A stretch of DNA of 15,404 nucleotides. Source: DASPXY01 sp038227745 (lineage in GTDB: Bacteria; Planctomycetota; Planctomycetia; Gemmatales; Gemmataceae). The DNA lies in contig JBBRPS010000154.1 in the NCBI GenBank assembly GCA_038227745.1, positions 1 through 15,404 on the forward strand. The letters are read 5' to 3'. The translations under genes were made by a program, and so were the position numbers. The notes under the pieces are model-generated. The model worked only from the letters and a program-made list of their open reading frames with translations, did not search any database and was not told the origin of the DNA. Below, in pieces: positions 1-6,661 of the stretch (positions are counted from its first letter, which is position 1; each line of letters opens with the position of its first letter).

Positions 1-1
1 C

Positions 2-1414
2 GACGGCGACGGCAAGGTCACGCTCCCGGAACTGGTCCGACACTTCGACCGCGCCGGCTTCCAGCCGGTGCAGATGACGAGCGCCGGCCTGAACCAGAGT
101 TTCTACAACGGGCCGAGCGAGGTGCTGTTCAAGCACCTCGACGTCAACCAGGAGGGCAAGCTGTCGAAGGAAGGCGTGCGCCGGGCAGCCGACTTGCTCC
201 TGCGCAAGTTCGATGTCGATGACGACGAAGTGCTGCGCGCGGACGAACTGGACCCGCGCCTCGCCAACAACCCCTTCCCGGGCCGAATCGCCCCGCCTCT
301 GGTCTCCGTCCCCGGGCCACGGGCGGTCGATGCCTTCTACCTCGTCCGCTCCGCCGGGGCGGACCGCCAGCTCGGACTGGTGCTGCTCGCCTACTACGAC
401 AAAAACAAGGACTTAAGGCTCAGTCGCGCGGAAAGCGGACTGGATCCGGAGGCCTTCGCGCGGCTGGACGCCAACAAGGACGGCCTGCTTGACGCGGACG
501 AGCTGTCGCGCTGGCACGAGCAGCGCGGCGACGTGGAGTTGATCGTGCGGCTGGGGAGCAAGGGCCGCGGCCAGGAGGCGCTGGACCTCCATGAACCGGG
601 CAAGCCCGCCCGGTTGGCGTCCGCGGTGAGCCGCAGCAGCGAGGGCGGCCTGCGGCTGACCGTGGGCGATGCCCAGGTCAACCTGCGTCCCGGGGCGGAC
701 CGGGTGGCGCCTGGCCGCGTCGGCGTTTCGGGGCAGCTCTACTTGCAGCAGTTCTTGCAGCAGTTCCGCGCCGCGGACACGCAGAACAAGGGCGTCGTGG
801 ACCTGAAAATGCTCGCCGCCAACCCGCGGCTGCAGTTCCTGCGCGCTCTGTTTCCGCTGCTCGACCGCAACGGCGACGGCAAGTTGACCATCGCGGAGGT
901 GACCGCGTTCGCCAACCTGATCGACGGCGCCCGCGACGGCACGCTGAGCATCACCGCGGCGGCCCACGGCCGGGCGCTGTTCCAGCTCCTCGACGTCGAC
1001 CGCGACGGCCGGCTGGGGCTGCGCGAGCTGCGCAGTGCCTGGGAGCGGCTGGCCCCGCTCGACAAGAACGGCGACGGCTTCGTCACCGCCGACGAGATCC
1101 CGAGGCAATTCGAGGTGACGGTCGGCTTCGGCATGCCGTCCGCCGGCCCGAGGTTCAGCGGCGCCGTGCCGCGCGTCGTCTTCAACCCCGAGCCCGTCCG
1201 GGCGCGGACGCGCGGCCCGTTGTGGTTCCGCAAGATGGACCGCAACGCGGACGGCGACGTGTCGTTCCGCGAGTTCCTCGGCACGCGCGACGAGTTCCGT
1301 GCGATCGACGCGGACGGCGACGGCCTGATCTCCACCGAGGAGGCGGAGCGCTACGACGCCACCTTGCGGCCGCCGCAGGGGCGGCGCCCGCCGGAAGGCC
1401 GGCGACCACGGTAA
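2..1414 (+). CDS. Multi-EF-hand calcium-binding protein, 5' end outside window
   Basis: The frame is open to the left edge, and the 22 codons before the first Met (68) already encode an EF-hand loop (DGDGKVTLPEL), so the true start lies upstream. Counting from Met68, EF-hand-like loops begin near residues 25, 49, 111, 134, 237 (degenerate), 266, 309, 332, 391 and 414. The best matches to the DxDxDG rule are 266 (DRNGDGKLTIAE), 332 (DKNGDGFVTADE) and 414 (DADGDGLISTEE). Residues about 150-215 carry no loops and look beta-rich, so a small beta domain separates two EF-hand blocks. The C-terminus is basic and Pro/Arg-rich. Several loops lack an acidic residue at a coordinating position, so not all need bind calcium. 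Planctomycetes have many secreted EF-hand proteins of this kind. Any export signal would be off the window. Function beyond calcium binding is unknown. Confidence 0.9.
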   Translation, partial: DGDGKVTLPELVRHFDRAGFQPVQMTSAGLNQSFYNGPSEVLFKHLDVNQEGKLSKEGVRRAADLLLRKFDVDDDEVLRADELDPRLANNPFPGRIAPPLVSVPGPRAVDAFYLVRSAGADRQLGLVLLAYYDKNKDLRLSRAESGLDPEAFARLDANKDGLLDADELSRWHEQRGDVELIVRLGSKGRGQEALDLHEPGKPARLASAVSRSSEGGLRLTVGDAQVNLRPGADRVAPGRVGVSGQLYLQQFLQQFRAADTQNKGVVDLKMLAANPRLQFLRALFPLLDRNGDGKLTIAEVTAFANLIDGARDGTLSITAAAHGRALFQLLDVDRDGRLGLRELRSAWERLAPLDKNGDGFVTADEIPRQFEVTVGFGMPSAGPRFSGAVPRVVFNPEPVRARTRGPLWFRKMDRNADGDVSFREFLGTRDEFRAIDADGDGLISTEEAERYDATLRPPQGRRPPEGRRPR

Positions 1415-1436
1415 CCTGCGGTGGCTTTCCCCTCGC

Positions 1437-1487
1437 AGCCGCGAGGCTTCGGCGAGCGTCCAGCCGCGCTCGCCGGGGCTCGCGGCT
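1437..1487 (+). terminator. Strong GC-rich hairpin after the EF-hand gene, probable terminator
   Basis: A long stem lies 22 bases after the EF-hand stop codon. The outer arms agccgcgag (1437-1445) and ctcgcggct (1479-1487) and the inner arms cggcgagcg (1450-1458) and cgctcgccg (1467-1475) are all exactly complementary. A short pyrimidine stretch (tccttttccc, 1491-1500) follows, but there is no clean T-run. Position and strength suggest transcription termination. It could instead be another intergenic palindrome of the repeat type seen elsewhere in the window. Confidence 0.45.
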
Positions 1488-1742
1488 CAATCCTTTTCCC
1501 GCCCGCTCTCGGTAAATCGCTCTCCAAAGTCGCCTTGCTGCGCTTGAGCCCCGCGGGTAAGCTTCTGCCCCAGGCCAGTCCCCCAAGGCCGGCCGCCCTC
1601 GGCCCGCCCCTCCCGGGTCGGCCCGGAAATCGGTGCTCGACCGAGCCAACGGATTCGGTTGTTTGTTCATGGGCAAGGGATCTCTGCCGCCGCGGGAGTG
1701 TGTACCCCGGGCGGGGAAGTGGGTACTCGGGCGGCGTACGCT

Positions 1743-1955
1743 ATGATCCTCGGACGCTTCCTCCTGCTCCTGTTGCTCGCCTGCGATTGGTGGGGGGACC
1801 CGCACCAGGGTCGCTCGCTTTTCTCCGGGCCCCTGTCCAGCCAGCAAGCGATCCATGGCGCCTCCGAGACGTGCGCCAATCCCAGCGCCCCCAACTCCCC
1901 TGGGTCGTGGCAGATCCACTCGCCCCTTGCCCGGCCGACGGTCCTCTGCCCGTGA
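1743..1955 (+). CDS. Possible 70-residue lipoprotein
   Basis: From ATG 1743 the product begins MILGRFLLLLLLAC. This is a short hydrophobic stretch ending in a lipobox-like LLAC, so Cys14 could be lipidated after signal peptidase II cleavage. The remaining ~56 residues are Ser/Pro-rich and match nothing I recognise. Third codon positions are mostly G or C (roughly 85-90% by eye), higher than the other two frames here, which favours coding. Against it, there is no clear Shine-Dalgarno sequence, and the bases around the start (tatgat, 1742-1747) could instead be a -10 box. It may also be a decayed gene end, since the next feature downstream is a pseudogene. Confidence 0.25.
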   Translation: MILGRFLLLLLLACDWWGDPHQGRSLFSGPLSSQQAIHGASETCANPSAPNSPGSWQIHSPLARPTVLCP

Positions 1956-2082
1956 AAGCGGGACCGCCGCACCCCCTGCCCGTTCCAAATCTCGTGTACC
2001 TCTTCATGTCCCTGCGACGGTAACACGCCCCTCCCTGCGCCTCTTTTGTCGCCTGCCGAGTGGGCCGGGAACGGTCGGCCGT

Positions 2083-2546
2083 TCGGTGAAGCACCATCGT
2101 GGAATCAAGGACACGACGCTCCTCTCGGAAGGACACGAGCCGGGGTATGTGAGCCGCATGTACGAATGGTACCTCGGCCCCCCCGGGCTGGGGTGGGTGG
2201 ACACCGTCGGCCCCTACGAACACCTGGCGGACGACCTGGTCGCGATTTTGCGCTCGCTGTCGTACGATTTTGACGAGGCCGCCTTCCGCGCAACCATCCG
2301 CCGGAGAACATGAGCATGAAGCGGTGCGGCGAGCCCGCCTGGGACAGGCGGCTGCGGCGTGAGGTACTCGCGCGGGAGGCGCCCGCACTCGGCCGCTTCT
2401 ACCCGAGGAGCGAGTTGAACTCGCCCACGAGTTCCTTCATCGAACGCCTGGCAGGGCTGTTCCGGCGGAATGCGGACCAAGCGCCCGGCGAGCCTCTGCC
2501 CGCTGCGGCGACCCGCACGAGGGAGGCAGTCACGGCGGAGGTCTGA
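2083..2546 (+). pseudogene. Frameshifted remnant, sulfotransferase-like C-terminus
   Basis: Two neighbouring frames join into one plausible protein end. The first frame (from about 2086) reads SVKHHRGIKDTTLLSEGHEP, then MYEWYLGPPGLGWVDTVGPY, and continues through EHLADDLVAILRSL and YDFDEAAFRAT to a stop at 2311-2313. From about 2291 the next frame continues PPENMSMKRCGEPAWD and then LRREVLAREAPALGRFYP, ending at 2546. The pattern of an acidic DDL helix, a D..... 'NxS' turn, a Trp, and a final EAPALGRFY segment resembles the C-terminus of sulfotransferases. That assignment is from memory of the family, not from an alignment. A one-base loss or two-base gain near 2287-2292 would explain the shift. 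No N-terminal PAPS-binding loop is visible upstream, so the 5' half is missing too. The end after residue FYP may be read-through sequence. Confidence 0.45.
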
Positions 2547-2583
2547 AGTCGGGAAAGTTGCCAGTCTCACGGATGATTTCCGG

Positions 2584-2620
2584 GATGGTGGGGACAAGCC
2601 GCCAACTTGTCCTCACCATC
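2584..2620. repeat. Single REP-like hairpin, diverged relative of the element at 8018-8088
   Basis: The arms gatggtggggacaag (2584-2598) and cttgtcctcaccatc (2606-2620) pair over 15 positions with one G-T wobble, around a 7-base loop. Bases 2588-2612 match 8023-8047 at 20 of 25 positions. Both start with GTGG. The differences are three loop bases plus the pair closing the inner stem, which is G-C here and C-G there. It could also act as a terminator for the upstream remnant. Confidence 0.6.
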
Positions 2621-2774
2621 GTCGGACCGCGCGTGTTCTCGCCCCGCCCTCACGCCGAGGCCCCCTTTGAGGAAAAAGTGGCCGCGCGGAGGGCCGGGGC
2701 AAGGCCTGTACGAATGGGACGCGGGACCGGGAAAACACGTGCGGTTCCCCGGGCCGGCGGAGAATACCATGATA

Positions 2775-2855
2775 AGGCGAGCGGCAGGTGCTGGTTCCCC
2801 CCTCGCCCCTGTACTCAGGGGCGAGGGGAGGGACAGGATTCCCTGCCGCTCGCCT
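2775..2855. repeat. Nested palindrome upstream of the sigma-WD40 gene
   Basis: Two stacked perfect stems are seen. The outer one pairs 2775-2788 (aggcgagcggcagg) with 2842-2855. The inner one pairs 2799-2811 (cccctcgcccctg) with 2816-2828 around the loop tact. Unpaired bulges of about 10 and 13 bases lie between the stems. It ends 30 bases before the ATG at 2886, so it would lie in the leader of that mRNA if transcription starts upstream. It could be a repeat element or a regulatory structure. Confidence 0.65.
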
Positions 2856-2885
2856 AAACACGACCGCTGCCCGGGGGATCGCGCC

Positions 2886-5800
2886 ATGACGACCCGCTCC
2901 GAAGGACTGCTGCACCACCTGCGCCGCCTGGCGCCGTCCGGCCCGGAGAACGAACCCGACGACGCCTTGCTGCGGCGCTTCGTCCGCGACCGCGACGAGG
3001 CAGCGTTCGCCACCCTGGTGCGGCGCCACGGCCCGCTCGTTCTCGCGGTCTGTCGGCGGGTGCTGGGGGACGCGGACGCAGCCGAGGACAGTTTCCAGGC
3101 CGTGTGGCTGGTCCTGGCCCGCAAGGCGACCGCGGTCCGGCCGGGGGAGCGGCTCGCGTCGTGGCTGCACGGCGTGACGCGTCAGGTGTCCCTGAACGCC
3201 CTGCGTGGAGACGCCCGCCGGCGGCGCCGCGAAGCGGCAACGGCCCGCGCTGCCGCGGCGCCCCGACAGGCCGACCCCCTGGACGAGTTGAGTGCGCGCG
3301 AGGTGCTGTTCCTCCTGCATGAGGAGGTGCAACGGCTGCCGCAGGCCCAGCGCCTGCCGGTCCTCCTGTGCTGCCTGGAGGGGAAGACCCAGGAGGAGGC
3401 GGCGCGGCAACTGGGCTGGACGGCGGGTCAGGTCAAGGGCCGTCTGGAGCGCGGCCGTCAGCGACTGCAAGAGCGGCTCGTCAAGCGCGGGCTGACCCTG
3501 CCGGCGGCGCTGGCGGCAGCGGCGTTGTCGCCGGCGGCGGTCTCGACAGCCGTCGCCGCGGCTGTGGCGCGGGCCGCCACTGGGAACTCGGGGGCCGGGT
3601 TGGGGCCGAGCGCGGGGGCGGCCGCGCTGGCGCGACAGGTGCTGCCGGGGGCCGTCGCGGGCAAGGTCAAACTCGCCGCCGTGCTGGCGCTGGCCGTCGT
3701 CGTGGCCGCACTCGGGGCCGGCGTGCTGGGCCCGCAGCAGTCTCGGGAACAACCTGCCCCCGCGAGAAAGCAGGCGGCCGACGACCCGGGGCCGAAGCCC
3801 GCGAAGGGCGAGCGCCCGCGCGCCGACGGGCACGGCGACCCGCTGCCGCCCGGGGCCATCGCCCGCCTGGGGACGCTGCGCTTCCGTGGCACCCGGGGCT
3901 GCGTCGCGTTCACGCCCAACGGCCGCGGCCTGGCCGCCGCCAGTGGCCCGTCCGGGTCAGGGGTCACCCTCTGGGACGCGACCACCGGGAAGGTGCTCCG
4001 GGAGATGGCCGGCCGCGCCACGCGGACCCGTCTGTCGTTCTCGCCCGACGGCCGACGCCTCGCCTGTTCCGACAACTCTTCGGGCTCGCAGGTCTTCGAC
4101 GCCGCCGGCGGCCAGGAGTTGTTCACCGTCCGCGGCTCCCACGCGGCGTTCTCCGGCGACGGCACGGCCCTCGTCACGGCCATCGGTTTCGGCGGCGCCC
4201 CGCACGTCCACGTCTGGGACGCCACGACGGGGCGCCCGCTGCGGCAGTTCCGCACCGGCACCGGCGTCGAGGAAATGGCGCTCGCCGCCTCGGCCCCGCT
4301 GCTGGCGTTGCTCGACCGTTCCGCTCCCGGCGTGGTCCAACTCCGCGACCTGGCCACGGGCGCGACCACCCGCTCGATCCGCCTGCCGGACGACGGCCGA
4401 CACTGGCTGGCCCTGGCCCCCGACGGCAAGACGCTGGCGACTGCGGGCCGCACCGGCGTGTACCTGTGGGACACTGCCGACGGCAAGCAGATCCGGCGCT
4501 GGCCGCAGCGGGTGGACGGCCCGCCCGTCTTCGCGCCCGACGGCACACGGCTGGCCTGGACTGGCTACGACGAGCGCGGCGGCATCGCCAAGGTGTGGTC
4601 GGTCGCGCGGGACGGCGCCGCCGCGCAGGCGGTGGGCGAGCCGGTCAACCACTTCGAGCCGCCCTGCTTCTCACCCGACGGCAAGGTGCTGGCGGTCACC
4701 ACCGACGCGGGCGCGGTCGTGCTGCGCGACGTCGCCACCGGCAAGGACATCCTGCCGCTCGCCGCTCACGCCCACCGCGTGTTCGGCGTGGCCCTCACGG
4801 CGGACGCCCGCCACGTCGTCAGCCGCGCGGGCGGCAGCTTCTTCGTCTGGGAGGCGCGGACGGGCCGGCTGCTGCGCCGCTTCCCCGACACGGAAGCGAC
4901 CGGCGAGCGCGTGGTCGCCCTGCTGCCCGATGGCCGACTCCTCACGGCGGACCCGGGAGCCGAGCCGGTGCGGGGCCTGTTCCGCATCCGCGACCCGCTG
5001 GCCGGGCGGGAGTTACTGCGCATCGACGGGCGGCCGGACGCCGGCGAAATCGTCGTCGCCCCCGGCGGGAGGTACGCCGGCCTGGGGGGTGCGCGGGACG
5101 GGGCCTTCACCGTCCTGGACCTGCGGACGGGGAAGGCGCGCTTCCGCGGCGACCCGCGCGAGGCCCACTTCGGGCCGAAACTTTCTGCCAACGGAGAGGT
5201 CCTCATCTGGCACAGCCGGCCGGGCGCGGGCATGGAAGTCCACGTCCGCCACCAGGCGACGGGCAAGCGGTTCGTCCTGCCGCGCCTCCCGCAGGGCCAG
5301 GACGTGGAGCGCTGGCTGGCGCGCCTCCCCTGCCTTTCGCCGGACGGCCGCTGGCTGATCCTCCCCGACGGCGGCCGGCTGCGCCGCTGGGACCTGACCT
5401 CCGGGGTGGAGGCGCCGCCGCTGGCCGAGGCGCAGCAGACTATCTGGGACCTCTGGTGGTCCCCCGACGGGCGGGTCTTGGTCGCCAGCGGGTCGATGCG
5501 GCCGGCAGGAGTAATCGACCGCGACGCACGCCAGGACGCGCGAGCGTGGGACGCGGTGACAGGGCGGCGGCTGCCCCACCTGGACCTCGCCGCCATCCCC
5601 GGGTGCCTGCGGTTCGCGCCCGATGGCCGCACCCTGCTGGCCACCAACCTGGAAGGGGTGATCTCCGTGCGCGAGGTCGCCACGGGGGAGGAACGGCTGC
5701 GGCTGCGCGGACACTTGCCCGGCGAGGTGGTGGCGCTGGCGGTGAGCGCGGATGGCCAGGTGCTGGCGAGCGGCGGCGCGGACTCCCAGGTGCTCGTCTG

Positions 5801-6362
5801 GGACCTGACGGGGCGGGCCCCCGACGGGCGCTGGCGGACGGCACGGCAGTCGCGCGCGCAACTGCTCGCCGCGTGGGAGCGGTTGGCGGGGGCGGACGCG
5901 CGGGCGGCTTACGCGGCCGGGTGGCAACTGGCGGCGGACCTGGAGGGGTCCACGGTGCTGCTGCGCGAGCGGCTGCAGCCCGTCCCGGCGGCCGACGCCG
6001 CGCAGGTGGCCCGGCTGATCGGGGAGCTGAACGGTGCGCGGTTCGCGGTGCGGGATCGGGCGAATGAGGAGTTGGCGCGGCTGGGCGAGGCGGCCGCGCC
6101 GGGGCTGCGGCAGGCGTTGGCGCGCCGCCCCGCGGAGGAACTGCGGCGCCGGCTGCTGAAGCTGGTGGAGAGACTCGAAGGGGTACCGTCGGGCGCGCGG
6201 GTTCGCGAGGTCCGCGCCGTGGAGGTGCTGGAGCGCATCGGCACGGCCGAGGCGCGGCGGGTGCTGGAGCGCCTGGCCGGCGGGACGCCGGAGGTGCTGC
6301 TGACCCGCGAGGCGCGGGCGTCCCTGGGGCGGCTCTCCCAGCGCCAGGCAGCCAATCCCTGA
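2886..6362 (+). CDS. ECF-type sigma factor fused to a membrane helix and WD40 propellers
   Basis: 1158 residues. Residues about 25-95 form sigma-70 region 2 (DDALLRRFVRDRDEAAFATL, then EDSFQAVWLVLARKA). About 151-196 form region 4, with the helix-turn-helix TQEEAARQLGWTAGQVKGRL. An Ala-rich linker leads to one membrane helix at 263-283, then a Pro/Lys-rich stretch. About fourteen WD40-like blades (SPDGR...LWDATTGK type) follow at about 330-977, enough for two seven-bladed propellers. The end (978-1158) is helical and HEAT-like. The layout places the sigma domain in the cytoplasm and the propellers outside it. This sigma-TM-WD40 design is known from planctomycetes, and no separate anti-sigma gene is adjacent. 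I chose ATG 2886 because GGGGGA lies 6 bases upstream and the sigma domain starts soon after. Signal and target genes are unknown. Confidence 0.9.
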   Translation: MTTRSEGLLHHLRRLAPSGPENEPDDALLRRFVRDRDEAAFATLVRRHGPLVLAVCRRVLGDADAAEDSFQAVWLVLARKATAVRPGERLASWLHGVTRQVSLNALRGDARRRRREAATARAAAAPRQADPLDELSAREVLFLLHEEVQRLPQAQRLPVLLCCLEGKTQEEAARQLGWTAGQVKGRLERGRQRLQERLVKRGLTLPAALAAAALSPAAVSTAVAAAVARAATGNSGAGLGPSAGAAALARQVLPGAVAGKVKLAAVLALAVVVAALGAGVLGPQQSREQPAPARKQAADDPGPKPAKGERPRADGHGDPLPPGAIARLGTLRFRGTRGCVAFTPNGRGLAAASGPSGSGVTLWDATTGKVLREMAGRATRTRLSFSPDGRRLACSDNSSGSQVFDAAGGQELFTVRGSHAAFSGDGTALVTAIGFGGAPHVHVWDATTGRPLRQFRTGTGVEEMALAASAPLLALLDRSAPGVVQLRDLATGATTRSIRLPDDGRHWLALAPDGKTLATAGRTGVYLWDTADGKQIRRWPQRVDGPPVFAPDGTRLAWTGYDERGGIAKVWSVARDGAAAQAVGEPVNHFEPPCFSPDGKVLAVTTDAGAVVLRDVATGKDILPLAAHAHRVFGVALTADARHVVSRAGGSFFVWEARTGRLLRRFPDTEATGERVVALLPDGRLLTADPGAEPVRGLFRIRDPLAGRELLRIDGRPDAGEIVVAPGGRYAGLGGARDGAFTVLDLRTGKARFRGDPREAHFGPKLSANGEVLIWHSRPGAGMEVHVRHQATGKRFVLPRLPQGQDVERWLARLPCLSPDGRWLILPDGGRLRRWDLTSGVEAPPLAEAQQTIWDLWWSPDGRVLVASGSMRPAGVIDRDARQDARAWDAVTGRRLPHLDLAAIPGCLRFAPDGRTLLATNLEGVISVREVATGEERLRLRGHLPGEVVALAVSADGQVLASGGADSQVLVWDLTGRAPDGRWRTARQSRAQLLAAWERLAGADARAAYAAGWQLAADLEGSTVLLRERLQPVPAADAAQVARLIGELNGARFAVRDRANEELARLGEAAAPGLRQALARRPAEELRRRLLKLVERLEGVPSGARVREVRAVEVLERIGTAEARRVLERLAGGTPEVLLTREARASLGRLSQRQAANP

Positions 6363-6390
6363 CGGAGTGAAAACCCCGCGTGCGGTCGGC

Positions 6391-6443
6391 CGGTCTCCGG
6401 GCCGTAGGATGGCGAGGAGGAAAACCACGCCCGCCGGAGACCG
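6391..6443 (+). terminator. Possible weak terminator hairpin after the sigma-WD40 gene
   Basis: Perfect 10-base arms cggtctccgg (6391-6400) and ccggagaccg (6434-6443) are separated by a 33-base loop and lie 28 bases after the stop codon. The loop is long and no T-run follows, so a termination role is only a guess. Confidence 0.2.
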
Positions 6444-6448
6444 CCGTC

Positions 6449-6661
6449 ATGGCCCGCGCCCTCGCGCGATTGCTGCACCCCCTGCGCCGGGTGGCCGAAC
6501 CGCCCAACCCGGCCGCGGACGCCGTGAACACCTTTGGGGATGGCAATTGGAGCGCTGTTGCCACCCGGCCGCGTAAGCCGCCCCGCGCGTCCGCTCCCAC
6601 GCGGCGAGCCGACGTGGTCATGGACCTCGAAGGTAGTACGGCTCTCAGCCAGCGGCGCGGC
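6449..6661 (+). pseudogene. Scrambled remnant of a second sigma-WD40-type gene
   Basis: Three short pieces resemble the intact gene upstream. First, ATG 6449 starts MARALARLLHPLRRVAEPP, like the sigma protein's N-terminus (LLHHLRRLAP); bases 6471-6495 match 2908-2932 at 22 of 25. Second, 6557-6608 is the reverse complement of 5865-5929, apart from a 13-base gap and one extra base. Third, 6623-6640 encodes DLEGST in the forward direction, as at residues 1018-1023 of the intact protein, where this motif directly follows the segment now inverted. The frame stays open to 6685 but the middle of the gene is absent, so I read it as a gene ghost with a local inversion. Its end overlaps the 3' end of waaA on the other strand. 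Confidence 0.5.
6557..6608 (-). repeat. Inverted partner of 5865-5929 inside the sigma-WD40 gene
   Basis: Read on the minus strand, this block equals 5865-5929 base for base, except that 13 bases (ttggcgggggcgg, 5883-5895) are missing and one G is added. The missing piece follows a gcgg and itself ends in gcgg, which fits slippage between short direct repeats. The two copies lie about 630 bases apart in inverted orientation. Confidence 0.85.

Larger units (their letters stand above)
1415..2082. other. Gap with no certain gene
   Basis: This stretch holds the hairpin at 1437-1487 and a possible small lipoprotein at 1743-1955, described separately. Longer open frames cross it on both strands, but their translations are rich in Arg, Pro, Gly and Ser without recognisable motifs, as expected of chance frames in high-GC DNA. 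I see no RNA gene or mobile-element end. Confidence 0.5.
2547..2885. other. Gap before the sigma-WD40 gene, two hairpin elements
   Basis: The open frame of the sigma-WD40 gene extends back to 2607, but the translation before 2886 is Arg/Pro/Gly-rich without motifs and runs through two palindromes (2584-2620 and 2775-2855). I treat it as untranslated leader or spacer. No convincing -35/-10 pair was found. Confidence 0.5.

Noticed and set aside
1699..1736. Short direct repeat (gtac, then cgggcgg) near 1702-1735
   Set aside because: Only about ten bases match, with changes in between; this is expected by chance in GC-rich DNA.
1421..2023. 200-codon open frame after the EF-hand gene
   Set aside because: It starts just after the EF-hand stop, runs through the terminator-like hairpin, is Pro/Arg/Ser-rich, and its third positions are not GC-enriched.
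2607..2885. 93-codon N-terminal extension of the sigma-WD40 protein
   Set aside because: It reads through palindromes and lacks any motif, while ATG 2886 has a good ribosome site and leads straight into the sigma domain.
3368..6067. 899-codon frame overlapping the sigma-WD40 gene
   Set aside because: Arg/Gly/Ala-rich shadow frame; the overlapping frame shows sigma-70 motifs and WD40 blades.
5013..6428. 471-codon frame antisense to the sigma-WD40 gene
   Set aside because: Shadow of the real gene with Arg/Pro/Gln-rich translation and no domain.
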